Made by a program: the position numbers and the translations under genes. Shown one piece after another: positions 1 through 6,986 of a stretch of DNA of 10,654 nt (the first letter of the stretch is position 1; every line of letters begins with the position of its first letter). The notes under the pieces were generated by a model. It did no database searches. It saw only the letters and a list, made by a program, of their open reading frames with translations, and was not told the origin of the DNA. Location: NCBI GenBank assembly GCA_946481605.1, contig CAMLPA010000080.1:1-10654 (forward strand), written 5' to 3'. The DNA is from an uncultured Flavihumibacter sp. (GTDB taxonomy: Bacteria > Bacteroidota > Bacteroidia > Chitinophagales > Chitinophagaceae).

Positions 1-737
1 ACCACCTGTTTGCCGGGGGTTCCTTTTCTTGTGGTAATAAGAATGGCGCCATTAGAGGCCCGCATACCGTATAAGTTGGTGGCCACGGCATCTTTGAGTA
101 CGGTTACACTTTCGATTTCCGCGGGATTCAGTACGGTATATTCCCGTGGAATACCATCAATCACGATCAGCGGGTTGGCGCTGCCGCGCATCCACATCGA
201 AGCTCTTTCACTGCCCGGTGTGGCGCCCTGCTGCAGGGTATAGAGGCCGGATAGCCGGCCCGAAAGTGCATTGGTAATGTCTACCACCGGTGATTTGATC
301 AACTCCCGGTTATAGATCACATCGAAGGAGCCGGTTACCTGGTCTACGGAACGCGTACCTGAAGGCAGTTGTACCTTCTTGGCAGTGGCCAGTGTTTGTT
401 CTTTCAATATGATCTGCAAAGGCAGGGCCGCATTTTCCGCGGAAATAATAATAGAGAAAGGGAAGAATCCTTCCTGCGCCACTTCCAGTTCATCTCCCGG
501 AACAGCGAGAATCGAAAAGGAACCATCGGCAGCGGATTGTACCACCTGCCCGGTTTTTTTATTGGTGATGTCGGCTTCGGCAATCGCTTTTCCGTCGGTA
601 TCGGTCAGTTTTCCTTTTATGGTTTTTTCCTGAAACCAGTTCAGCGTATACTTATTATTACCGGCGGCGCCAATAGGTTTACCCAGCAGAAAGACCGCGG
701 CCAGGGCTCCTGCGCAAAGTATATGAAATCTCGTCAT
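1..737 (-). CDS. SusC/RagA-family TonB-linked outer membrane receptor, N-terminal part (3' end outside window)
   Basis: The first 245 codons are present; the gene runs off the left edge. SusC-type proteins are TonB-dependent outer-membrane transporters that work with a SusD-type surface lipoprotein to import glycans or peptides. Seen: a signal peptide (residues 1-25, hydrophobic 6-19, ending near GAAG), a carboxypeptidase-regulatory-like beta-sandwich (about 39-113, starting TIKGKLTDTDGKAIAEADI), then a TonB plug domain from about 125. The plug holds IDGIPREY (193-200) and the SusC signature around 211-240 (VTVLKDAVATNLYGMRASNG then AILITTRKG), which is diagnostic. The ATG at 737 is the first in frame and directly precedes the signal peptide. 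There is no Shine-Dalgarno; the leader is rich in C and A. The CHRD lipoprotein gene ends 31 bases upstream on the same strand, so co-transcription is likely. A SusD partner would be expected beyond the left edge. The substrate cannot be predicted. Confidence 0.93.
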   Translation of the reverse strand, partial: MTRFHILCAGALAAVFLLGKPIGAAGNNKYTLNWFQEKTIKGKLTDTDGKAIAEADITNKKTGQVVQSAADGSFSILAVPGDELEVAQEGFFPFSIIISAENAALPLQIILKEQTLATAKKVQLPSGTRSVDQVTGSFDVIYNRELIKSPVVDITNALSGRLSGLYTLQQGATPGSERASMWMRGSANPLIVIDGIPREYTVLNPAEIESVTVLKDAVATNLYGMRASNGAILITTRKGTPGKQV

Positions 738-768
738 TGTTGAAGAAGTTTTGGTTGAACAAATGGCA

Positions 769-1578
769 TCAGCGCAGCTTTCCGCCGATAAGGCCCGAAG
801 GGAATGCGGAGGAATGCACATCAATAAATACAGGATTTGTTTTCAAAGCTTTGATGAGTGCATCGGAAGCAGGAACCGACTTTACGGTATTATAATCGGC
901 GGGCGCTTCGGCTAAAGGAAAGCTGAGTGCAGGCGATACATTGTATTCGTGCAAATGGGTGGCCCCCAGTACATCTGAACCGGCCTGTCCTGAAACCTGA
1001 ACCTGGTAGTGCAACACCTTATCGGTGGTCAACCGGAGGATGACTTTCCCGGTAGTTCCGGAGCCAGAGGGTGGATTTACTTCGCTGCCCGAGAGGGCTA
1101 CATCTCCCGCCCAGTCGATGTTTTTTTCCAATTGAAGCCTGGCGATGCCACCGGTCTGTGTTTTGGAGGCGACAGTCAGAAACACCTGTTTTTCCATCAA
1201 GTCCTGCGCCTGTCCGGCGGTCAGTTGGAGTTTCCCTTTAAGGTGTCTTCCATTGATGGTTGGCGAGAGGTCTGCTAATAATTCACCCGGCGAGGCAGCG
1301 GATCCATAATACAGCGCGGCACCGGAAATATCGTTGGCGGTGTAATCGCTCCCGAAGAGGATATCGTAGTGGAATACGTGGTCCGTCATCAGGTGGAGGA
1401 AAAACTGCGCTTTCACTTCCGGTACGGCGGGTGCAGGTACCACAAACTTACTGCTGGCCGTTTCGTTCCAGTACTTCCTGACGAAAGCCGTGGCTATCGG
1501 CTCATCCTTTTTTGAGCAGGAAGCCAGTGCCGCCAGTAGCGCCGCAAACAAAAACACCCTTTGAAGATTTCTGATCAT
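769..1578 (-). CDS. CHRD-domain lipoprotein with two tandem CHRD-like repeats
   Basis: This is a 269-residue predicted lipoprotein. The N-terminus has a basic start, a hydrophobic stretch (8-19) and a lipobox LASC with the lipidated Cys at residue 21, followed by SKKDEP. The second half (about 158-269) fits the CHRD family (named from chordin): SGSEVNPPSGSG at 163-174, hydrophobic strands (VILRLTTDKVLHYQVQVSG, 179-197), THLHEY at 207-212, and an ending FIDVHSSAFPSGLIGGKL. The first half (about 54-150) is a diverged copy: LHLMTDHVFHYDI (61-73) aligns with LRLTTDKVLHYQV (181-193), and VFLTVASKTQTGGIARLQL aligns with the C-terminal strand pair. The function of bacterial CHRD proteins is unknown; an extracellular binding or adhesion role is only a guess. 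The gene sits directly upstream of the SusC gene, so it may be a surface accessory to that transport system. Domain call is firm; function is not. Confidence 0.85.
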   Translation of the reverse strand: MIRNLQRVFLFAALLAALASCSKKDEPIATAFVRKYWNETASSKFVVPAPAVPEVKAQFFLHLMTDHVFHYDILFGSDYTANDISGAALYYGSAASPGELLADLSPTINGRHLKGKLQLTAGQAQDLMEKQVFLTVASKTQTGGIARLQLEKNIDWAGDVALSGSEVNPPSGSGTTGKVILRLTTDKVLHYQVQVSGQAGSDVLGATHLHEYNVSPALSFPLAEAPADYNTVKSVPASDALIKALKTNPVFIDVHSSAFPSGLIGGKLR

Positions 1579-1609
1579 GGTTGAAGCGTTGGTTTTGGTT
1601 TAAATAAAA

Positions 1610-1632
1610 TACCCGCTAAAATTAGGCGGGTA
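1610..1632 (-). terminator. GC-rich hairpin with T-rich tail in the leader of the CHRD gene
   Basis: Seven perfectly paired bases (1610-1616 with 1626-1632, TACCCGC/GCGGGTA) surround a 9-base A/T loop. Read on the minus strand, the stem is followed by TTTTATTT, as in a weak intrinsic terminator. It lies about 30 bases before the ATG of the CHRD lipoprotein gene. It could be an attenuator, a second terminator behind the upstream gene, or an mRNA-stabilising 5' hairpin. The T-run is interrupted, so the call is tentative. Confidence 0.35.
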
Positions 1633-1711
1633 CCGGGGCAGAAATACGGGCGGAATTGCGCAGAATGACCGGAGAAATGTATCAAAAGCATGGCGTGACC
1701 AGGGCTGAGGC

Positions 1712-1742
1712 AAAAAAAAAGCACTCCCTTATTGGGGAGCGC
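1712..1742 (-). terminator. Intrinsic terminator of the beta-barrel protein gene
   Basis: An 8-base-pair GC-rich stem (1721-1728 with 1735-1742, one G-U wobble when read as RNA from the minus strand) encloses a 6-base loop. Nine uninterrupted T residues follow on the minus strand (the A-run at 1712-1720). It lies 42 bases after the stop of the beta-barrel gene and before the CHRD gene, separating the two transcription units. Confidence 0.85.
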
Positions 1743-1783
1743 CTGTAACCGCCTCTTACTATTTATAAATGCTGATGCTGTGG

Positions 1784-2431
1784 TTAGAACCCGATGCCGA
1801 TGTAAATGCCCACCACGCTGTTCTTGGAATCGCCGGTGAGGTTTCCTGAAAGGCTGCCGGACTTTCCGATCTCGCTCATGCCATAACTATAACGGGCACC
1901 GATGGTTACGTTAGAGATATCCACGCCTATACCTGCTGCCACGCCAGCGTCGAACCGGTTGAAGTTCTCTGCGTTCAGGTCGGTAGCACCAGTAATGGTA
2001 CCGTTGTCGTCCATATCTTTAATGGTAGCGCCAGCCAGGTAGCCGATGTACGGACCACCATGGATGTTGAAATTACTGCCCAGGTTGATGACCGCCATCA
2101 CAGGCAGTTCAACGTAATGCAGGTTAAAACGGTATTCACCTGACCCTTGAAAGAAGTTATCGTAACGGAGTTTTGCACCTTTGTTGGAATAAGTAAGTTC
2201 AGGCTGGATGGAAAAGCCCCTGGCGATGGGCAGTTTTGCGAAGAAGCCTACGTTGGGTCCCAGTTTCATGTTGTTGTCGTCCACTTCGTCCACATATAAA
2301 TTGGAGAGGTTGGCGCCGAGTTTCAACCCGAATTTGGGGGTGAGGGAACCTTCGGATGAAGTTTGCTGCTCCTGTGCCATTGCGGCTGTTCCTAAAAATG
2401 CTACGGATAATACTGCTACTAACTTTTTCAT
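1784..2431 (-). CDS. Outer membrane beta-barrel protein, porin family
   Basis: This is a 215-residue protein with a clear Sec signal peptide (MKKLVAVLSVAFLGTAAMAQ, cleavage after AMA, residue 19). The mature part shows alternating short beta strands with aromatic and glycine-rich ends: FGLKLGANLSNL (34-45), LGPNVGFFAKLPI, FSIQPELTYSNKGAKLRY (73-90), LHYVELPVMAVINLG, FNIHGGPYIGYLAGA, and VGIYIGIGF at the end. The terminal Phe is the usual outer-membrane insertion signal. The pattern matches the small eight-strand barrels often called porin family or OmpA-like beta-barrel (PF13568 type) that are abundant in Bacteroidota. Residues 138-143 (KDMDDN) form an acidic loop. These proteins are usually of unknown function. 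The start is set by the signal peptide; the region before it is A/T-rich without a Shine-Dalgarno. It is probably monocistronic, bounded downstream by the strong terminator at 1712-1742. Confidence 0.9.
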   Translation of the reverse strand: MKKLVAVLSVAFLGTAAMAQEQQTSSEGSLTPKFGLKLGANLSNLYVDEVDDNNMKLGPNVGFFAKLPIARGFSIQPELTYSNKGAKLRYDNFFQGSGEYRFNLHYVELPVMAVINLGSNFNIHGGPYIGYLAGATIKDMDDNGTITGATDLNAENFNRFDAGVAAGIGVDISNVTIGARYSYGMSEIGKSGSLSGNLTGDSKNSVVGIYIGIGF

Positions 2432-2499
2432 GTTGCGGATTTTTAAATGATCAATCTTTAATTTATAAGTGCTGATAGTGAATTGCTTATATTCAATTG

Positions 2500-2970
2500 T
2501 TATGCCAGATAGGACCTTAACATCCAGGCGGTCTTTTCGTGGGTGCCCAGGAAATTGGTGAGCATATCCACGGTTACGGGATCGTCGTGCCCTTCTTCTA
2601 TTTTGCTGATGTCTTCCCTGAGGTGGCGGGAAACGGCCTCGTGGTCGGCGAGCAACTGTTTCACCTGCTTGTCTTGTTCGGTATGGTATGGACCTTCTTT
2701 CAAACGTGTTTGCGCGAGGAACTCCTTCATGGTGGCCGTGGCTTTTTGCCCCAGTTGGGTAACCCTTTCTGCAATTTCATCAATCATTTCGCGGATGGTA
2801 TCGTATTGTCCCTCGTATAGCCGGTGCATTTCCATAAAACTGCTGCCCGTTACGTGCCAGTGGTAATTCCTGGTTTTGGTGAGCAATACATATTCATCGG
2901 AAAGCAGGGTGTTCAGGATTTCAGCAATACTTTTCGCGCTCTGTTCTGTTATACCTGTATTCGTTTTCAT
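2500..2970 (-). CDS. dps: Dps-family DNA-protection mini-ferritin
   Basis: Dps proteins form 12-subunit cages that oxidise and store iron with hydrogen peroxide, shielding DNA from Fenton damage. From the chosen start (ATG at 2970) the protein has 156 residues, normal for the family. The Dps signature is clear: TRNYHWHVTGSSFMEMHRLY, then YDTIREMIDEIAERVTQLG. In this numbering the ferroxidase ligands are H37, H49, D64 and E68. The position that is usually Asp (four residues after the second His) is Glu53, a conservative change. An upstream in-frame ATG at 3021 would add 17 residues (AQNFITLPQ and onward) and overlaps the stop of the FAD oxidoreductase gene as TAATG. I prefer 2970 because Dps proteins typically begin a few residues before this helix, but a coupled start at 3021 is possible. 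The tandem FAD oxidoreductase is the likely operon partner. Confidence 0.93.
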   Translation of the reverse strand: MKTNTGITEQSAKSIAEILNTLLSDEYVLLTKTRNYHWHVTGSSFMEMHRLYEGQYDTIREMIDEIAERVTQLGQKATATMKEFLAQTRLKEGPYHTEQDKQVKQLLADHEAVSRHLREDISKIEEGHDDPVTVDMLTNFLGTHEKTAWMLRSYLA

Positions 2971-3020
2971 TTGAAAATGAGTTTGTGGTGATTGTGGAAG
3001 GGTTATAAAATTCTGTGCCA

Positions 3021-4223
3021 TTACCTGTTGAAAGAAAATATGCCGAGGTCAGGATTTTCTTTTCCCATCAGTTCATCCCGGATCAATTGTGCGGCGATGA
3101 TGCTGAAAGTGATGCCGTTCCCCCCGAACCCGAGGGCGAAATAAGTATGTGGTCGTGATTTGTGTTTCCCGATATACGGCAATCCATCTTTAGTACCTGC
3201 GAAAGTGCCCGCCCATTTAAAATCGGTTTTAAAAGGAAGATGCGGGAAAAGAGATTTGCATTTCGCTTCCAGGGCTTTGGCTTTTTGTGGCAGGCGCTCA
3301 TCTCTTTTCTGCGGATCGGAAAAATCATCGTCCATGCCGCCAATAAGAATCCTGTTGTCTGGTGTGGTACGGAGGTAAATGTAGGGGTCGGCGGTTTCCC
3401 AGATGAGCGCGTCTTTGTACCATAATTTTTTCTCCTGGAAAGGTTCGCTCACAATAGCATAGGTGGAATGAAGTAATTCCACCTGCTGTTCGAGGTATTG
3501 TTGTGATTCATAGCCGCAGGCGATCACGAGGTGCTTTGCCTTTAGGATCGCGCCGGTATCGGTTTCCAGTTCAACGCCGTTTCTTTTGTGCCGGATTTCC
3601 GTAACGGTGGTTCCGTCAAATACTTTCAATCCTTTTTTTGCAGCTTGCTCCAGCAATGCGTGGGAAAGCCGGTAGGCATCCACTACGGCACCATCGGCCG
3701 ACAGCAATCCCGAAGGGGCATCGAAGCCAAAAATTTTTTGCACCTGCTCCCCATTCAGTTTTTTCAACGGTATGCCAATCTGTTTCCGCAGGGCATATTC
3801 TTCCTCCTGTTCTTTCACATCCTTCTTATAAGATGCGAACTGGAAACTGGGGCGCAGTTCAAAACCACATTCCTTGGGTAATCCTTTGCAAATCTGCTGC
3901 AGGTCGTAAATAGATTTTTGGCACAGCAGGTAACTTCTTTCGGCGTTCTTCTTTCCCACTTTCTCTATCAGTTCACGCAGTGGCGTATCTATTTCGTATT
4001 GTAACAATGCCGTGGAAGCCGCGGTGCTGCCCATGCCCACATGGCGCTTATCTACAACGATCACTTTTTTACCGGCTTTTGCCAAATGCCAGCCCACCAA
4101 AGCGCCTGTAATGCCTGCGCCTATTATGGCCACATCGGCCGTGCTGTTTTTTTGAAGGGAAGGGTAACTGTTCACGATGCCGTGGCGCAACAGCCAGTAG
4201 GGATATGCTGAACGAAGGTCCAT
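3021..4223 (-). CDS. FAD-dependent oxidoreductase of the DAO (glycine/D-amino acid oxidase-like) family
   Basis: From the ATG at 4223 this is a 400-residue flavoprotein. The dinucleotide-binding fold is plain: DVAIIGAGITGALVGWHLAK (GxGxxG at 35-40) followed by VIVVDKRHVGMGSTAASTAL, with D58 as the expected ribose-binding acid. A second FAD-contact segment near the C-terminus reads FALGFGGNGITFS. The central part (for example IYLRTTPDNRILIGGMDDDF) fits the DAO fold, PF01266. No Rieske iron-sulfur domain follows, unlike some longer relatives. Such enzymes oxidise amines or amino acids and often make hydrogen peroxide; the substrate here is unknown. An ATG at 4280 would add 19 residues, but these look non-coding, and MDLRSAYPYWLL resembles the usual N-terminus. 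The stop codon overlaps the first base of an upstream Dps start candidate (TAATG), so FAD enzyme and Dps are probably co-transcribed. Confidence 0.88.
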   Translation of the reverse strand: MDLRSAYPYWLLRHGIVNSYPSLQKNSTADVAIIGAGITGALVGWHLAKAGKKVIVVDKRHVGMGSTAASTALLQYEIDTPLRELIEKVGKKNAERSYLLCQKSIYDLQQICKGLPKECGFELRPSFQFASYKKDVKEQEEEYALRKQIGIPLKKLNGEQVQKIFGFDAPSGLLSADGAVVDAYRLSHALLEQAAKKGLKVFDGTTVTEIRHKRNGVELETDTGAILKAKHLVIACGYESQQYLEQQVELLHSTYAIVSEPFQEKKLWYKDALIWETADPYIYLRTTPDNRILIGGMDDDFSDPQKRDERLPQKAKALEAKCKSLFPHLPFKTDFKWAGTFAGTKDGLPYIGKHKSRPHTYFALGFGGNGITFSIIAAQLIRDELMGKENPDLGIFSFNR

Positions 4224-4399
4224 AGAATGTTTTCCACTACTGTAAAAAATATGCTCCACCCTTTGTTGGGGAAAATGCACCCCATGAAAAGGCGATTTCT
4301 ACGGTTCAATATATAGGAGATAAGATGCAGGGCATGTTGGCAAGGTATTTTTAAATACTGCTACGAGACCCTTTTTCATTCACCAATAAATGAATTTTT
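4224..4399. promoter_or_regulatory. Divergent intergenic region between the FAD gene and the lmo0937-type gene
   Basis: These 176 bases must hold promoters for both flanking genes. Two small inverted repeats are visible: GTATTT/AAATAC with a 2-base spacer at 4345-4358, and TTCATT/AATGAA with an 8-base loop at 4375-4394, just before the lmo0937-type ATG. No exact TAnnTTTG element was found on either strand. The two repeats are candidate regulatory sites only. Confidence 0.4.
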
Positions 4400-4546
4400 A
4401 TGAGAAGCATACTTTATCTGATAGCAGTGGTATTGATTGTAGGCTGGTTATTGGGCGTGTTTGTGTACAGCGCCACCGGTCTGATCCACCTCCTGATCGT
4501 TCTCGCCATCGTTAGCTTGTTGCTGGGCGTGATCCGGAGAGCATGA
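4400..4546 (+). CDS. Small two-helix membrane protein, lmo0937 type
   Basis: This is a 48-residue ORF read directly from the sequence. It begins MRSILYLIAVVLIVGWLLGV and ends LLLGVIRRA. Two hydrophobic helices (about 4-23 and 27-45) are linked by a short YSATG turn, with basic RR at the end. The pattern LYLIAVVLIVGWLLG...GLIHLLIVLAIVSLLLGVIR matches the lmo0937 family (DUF5670) of tiny membrane proteins, which are common in Bacteroidota and Firmicutes and of unknown function. It stands alone on the plus strand between a divergent FAD oxidoreductase gene and a convergent helicase gene whose stop is only 9 bases away. No Shine-Dalgarno is seen; an A/T-rich leader precedes the ATG. Identity rests on remembered family pattern and not on a search. 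Confidence 0.8.
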   Translation: MRSILYLIAVVLIVGWLLGVFVYSATGLIHLLIVLAIVSLLLGVIRRA

Positions 4547-4555
4547 CGAAAACAA

Positions 4556-6460
4556 TCACACCTCCATAAATTCCCAGGCGCTTTTGTAGCCTTCTATCCT
4601 TTCTGCGTGGGCAATGAAGCCCGCGTAGAAAGGGAACTGGGACAATGTTCCGCTATCGCCCACCACAACCAGTTTTTTGCGCGCACGCGTCATCGCCACA
4701 TTCATTCTTCTGATATCAGAAAGAAAGCCGATCCTGTTATCAGGATTACTGCGCGTTAGGGAGATATATACGATATCTCTTTCCTGCCCCTGAAATCCAT
4801 CGATTGTATTGATAGAAATGTGTTCGTTCAGTTGCACCAATGAAGCATTGTGTTGCAACAGGTCTTTCAGTAAACGAACCTGTTCCCGGTAGGGAGAAAT
4901 CACGGCTACGGAAGGAAATTTTTCTTTCCCCTTCTTTTCCTTCAAAGTTTCCATCATCCCCGAAAGATGTCTTAATAAAAAAGCCGCTTCTTCAGGATTA
5001 CTCGTGCTTGTTCCTTCCAATTTTTCTTCAAAGCCGCAACCGGCGGTATCAATAAACAGCAGTGGATCATCTCCTTCAAACAACAAATGTCCCGCAACGG
5101 TACTGTTCGCCTTTAACTTATTATCGTAGAAAATCGCGGATGCGTACGCCATAATATTTTCGTGCATCCGGTATTGTTCTTCCAGCAATACCACTGCGTC
5201 GGGATGAGCCTGAACATTCTTCTCCATCAACGTTTTGTTCAATCCCTTTTTCGCGGCTTCCTCCGAAATAATAGTAGGTGGCAATTGACAATGATCCCCG
5301 GCCATTACCAGTTTACGTGCTTTTAATACGGGTATCCAACAGGAGGGCTCCAGCGCCTGACCTGCTTCATCGATAACAGCTACATCGTATTGCAAGTGGC
5401 GCACGGTATAATGATTGGCGCCAACGGGCGTTGCGGTAATTACCTGTGCACGGTTCAGGAGATCATCCACAATATATTGTTCGGTTTGCTCCACCTGTTT
5501 CATGATGTTCCGCGCTTCGGCGAACAGTAATTTCCGTTGTTCCCTTTCGGCCCTGCCGAAACTCCGTTTGTATTTATGGGCCATATCGCGGAACTCGTTG
5601 GCCTGTTTGCGAAGCCTTTTTATTTCCTTCACCGACTGGTGCTGTGCCACCTTACTGTCTAGTGTAAGCGAAATTAATTTTTCGGAAACCCTGGCCGGGT
5701 TTCCTACGCGCAATACATTCAATCCTTCATCGGCCAGCTTTTCACTCAACAGGTCCACGGCGGTATTGCTGGGCGCTACCACCAGTATTTTTTTACTCCC
5801 CTGTTCTGTTAATGCTTTGATGGCCTGTACCAGCGTAGTTGTTTTACCGGTTCCCGGCGGACCATGCACAATAGCCAGGTCCACTGCGGAAAGTATTTTC
5901 TGAACAGCGTTGTTCTGAAAAGTATTCAGTGAAGGAAGGGGTTTGAAAGGCATTTCGTGAAAAGCAGGCTTCGCGGCACCCGTAAGTACCTGCACCAGCC
6001 GCCCTTCTTTGGGTTCTCCAGCCAGGGAAGCCGCCTTCTTCAAAGCGGCTTCCATTTCTTCGTAACTGTTATTATCGAACAGGATATCAATACCCAGTTT
6101 GCCATCATCAGCCCAGTCGGGGAGTTCATCGGTACGGAGCGATAACTTCATTTTGTTGCCGCTCTGGTAACTCACCACGCCTTCCAGTCTGCAGTTTTTG
6201 GGATCGTGCTGGGAGAAGAGTACTGCAGGCACGCCAAAGCGGAACTGGTGCGCCACATCGGTATTGGTGGTCCTTTCCACTTCCAGCACCAAGTAGTCGC
6301 CGCGCCCCATTTCTGACCCACGGATCGCAATAGGGTACCAGGCGATGCCGTTCGCTCTCCGTTGCGCCACCGAAGTTTGGGCGGAGATGAGTTCGTATTG
6401 TTTCCGGTCCTCGTTCTTCTCGATCTGTAATAATTCCTGGAGCTGTTTGAAATAATCCAT
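4556..6460 (-). CDS. Superfamily 1 helicase of the UPF1/IGHMBP2 type
   Basis: This is a 634-residue AAA-type SF1B helicase. Motifs appear in order: an N-terminal beta-barrel-like region (about 20-165), the Q-motif region LNTFQNNAV (178-186), Walker A GPPGTGKT (200-207), motif Ia VVAPSNTAVD, a basic helical insertion (about 275-325), Walker B VIDEAGQAL (362-370), motif III GDHCQLPPT (388-396), motif IV region EEQYRMHE (427-434), motif V NTIDGFQGQERD (551-562) and motif VI NVAMTRARKKL (587-597). These define an ATP-driven 5'-3' nucleic acid helicase like human IGHMBP2 and UPF1. It lacks the R3H and zinc-finger domains of IGHMBP2, as bacterial members commonly do. The cellular role is unknown; DNA repair or RNA handling are both possible. 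It begins 22 bases after the SRPBCC gene stop and has its own -7-like box four bases before the ATG. It converges with the lmo0937-type gene. Confidence 0.93.
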   Translation of the reverse strand: MDYFKQLQELLQIEKNEDRKQYELISAQTSVAQRRANGIAWYPIAIRGSEMGRGDYLVLEVERTTNTDVAHQFRFGVPAVLFSQHDPKNCRLEGVVSYQSGNKMKLSLRTDELPDWADDGKLGIDILFDNNSYEEMEAALKKAASLAGEPKEGRLVQVLTGAAKPAFHEMPFKPLPSLNTFQNNAVQKILSAVDLAIVHGPPGTGKTTTLVQAIKALTEQGSKKILVVAPSNTAVDLLSEKLADEGLNVLRVGNPARVSEKLISLTLDSKVAQHQSVKEIKRLRKQANEFRDMAHKYKRSFGRAEREQRKLLFAEARNIMKQVEQTEQYIVDDLLNRAQVITATPVGANHYTVRHLQYDVAVIDEAGQALEPSCWIPVLKARKLVMAGDHCQLPPTIISEEAAKKGLNKTLMEKNVQAHPDAVVLLEEQYRMHENIMAYASAIFYDNKLKANSTVAGHLLFEGDDPLLFIDTAGCGFEEKLEGTSTSNPEEAAFLLRHLSGMMETLKEKKGKEKFPSVAVISPYREQVRLLKDLLQHNASLVQLNEHISINTIDGFQGQERDIVYISLTRSNPDNRIGFLSDIRRMNVAMTRARKKLVVVGDSGTLSQFPFYAGFIAHAERIEGYKSAWEFMEV

Positions 6461-6464
6461 GGCG

Positions 6465-6472
6465 CAAAGGTA
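6465..6472 (-). promoter_or_regulatory. Bacteroidota-type -7 promoter element before the helicase gene
   Basis: On the minus strand the bases read TACCTTTG, a perfect match to the TAnnTTTG -7 consensus of Bacteroidota housekeeping promoters. A CTG triplet 19 bases upstream (6492-6494) is a two-of-three match to the -33 TTG. The box ends only 4 bases before the ATG, so transcription would start at or next to the start codon, giving a leaderless or nearly leaderless mRNA. Confidence 0.55.
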
Positions 6473-6482
6473 ACGCCTGCTT

Positions 6483-6986
6483 TTATTTTTTCAGTTCTGC
6501 CAGCAATTGGTCGAGGTTGGAGAGGCCCATAGTGAACCCTTCTTTGAAGCCCATAGACACGATCTTTTCGAGGTCTTCGGGGGAAGCGTATTTCAATAGC
6601 ATATCCACTGTTGTGGTGCCGGTATTGTCGATGAAAGTAAGCAGCCATTCGGTTTGCGGGAACGATGTGTTGAGGTTGCCGTTTTCATCGCAGAAAGCGT
6701 CGAGGCAGGAAAAACTTTTGAGTGGGGCGATCGTTTTGTAATCTGCGCGGCACCAGTGTTTTTCGTCTTCCGGGCTCACCATGGCATACAACCAGTAACC
6801 GCCTTCGCGGAAATCCATGGTTTTTGTAAGGGAGCGGTAAGGTTTGGGCGCCCACCACTGGTCGAGCAGTTCGGAGGTGGTCCATGCTTTCCATACCAGG
6901 TCGGTATCCGCGTCAAACTCCCTTCTTACATTGATGGTATTCGTTGTTTTGTCGACCGTAAAATCGAATAAAAGATTGCTGTTCAT
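6483..6986 (-). CDS. SRPBCC/AHSA1-family protein paired with an ArsR regulator
   Basis: This 167-residue protein has the AHSA1 (Aha1 C-terminal-like) START-fold pattern. It starts with the strand [19 protein letters not shown] (18-36), followed by [12 protein letters not shown] (38-49), [14 protein letters not shown] (59-72), WLLTFID in the middle and a long C-terminal helix beginning [16 protein letters not shown]. The fold forms a hydrophobic ligand cavity; ligands and reactions of this subgroup are generally unknown. Its ATG overlaps the stop of the ArsR-type gene by four bases (ATGA at 6983-6986), which indicates translational coupling. ArsR plus SRPBCC is a frequent two-gene arrangement in bacteria, where the regulator is thought to control its own operon. 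The C-terminus (LLAELKK) is intact. No membrane segment or signal peptide is present, so a cytoplasmic location is expected. Confidence 0.88.
   Translation of the reverse strand: MNSNLLFDFTVDKTTNTINVRREFDADTDLVWKAWTTSELLDQWWAPKPYRSLTKTMDFREGGYWLYAMVSPEDEKHWCRADYKTIAPLKSFSCLDAFCDENGNLNTSFPQTEWLLTFIDNTGTTTVDMLLKYASPEDLEKIVSMGFKEGFTMGLSNLDQLLAELKK

Noticed and set aside
369..743. A 124-codon open frame on the plus strand
   Set aside because: It is antisense to the SusC N-terminus, whose signal peptide, plug and SusC signature are unmistakable; its own translation shows no family features.
4335..4350. A TTGGCA motif suggesting a sigma-54 promoter before the lmo0937-type gene
   Set aside because: The -24-like part is present, but there is no GC doublet at the required -12 spacing.
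5415..5903. A 162-codon open frame on the plus strand
   Set aside because: It is the complement of the helicase Walker A to Walker B region and is a coding-bias shadow.
6172..6648. A 158-codon open frame on the minus strand bridging the helicase and SRPBCC genes
   Set aside because: It is a frame-shifted reading across two well-supported genes and has no motifs of its own.
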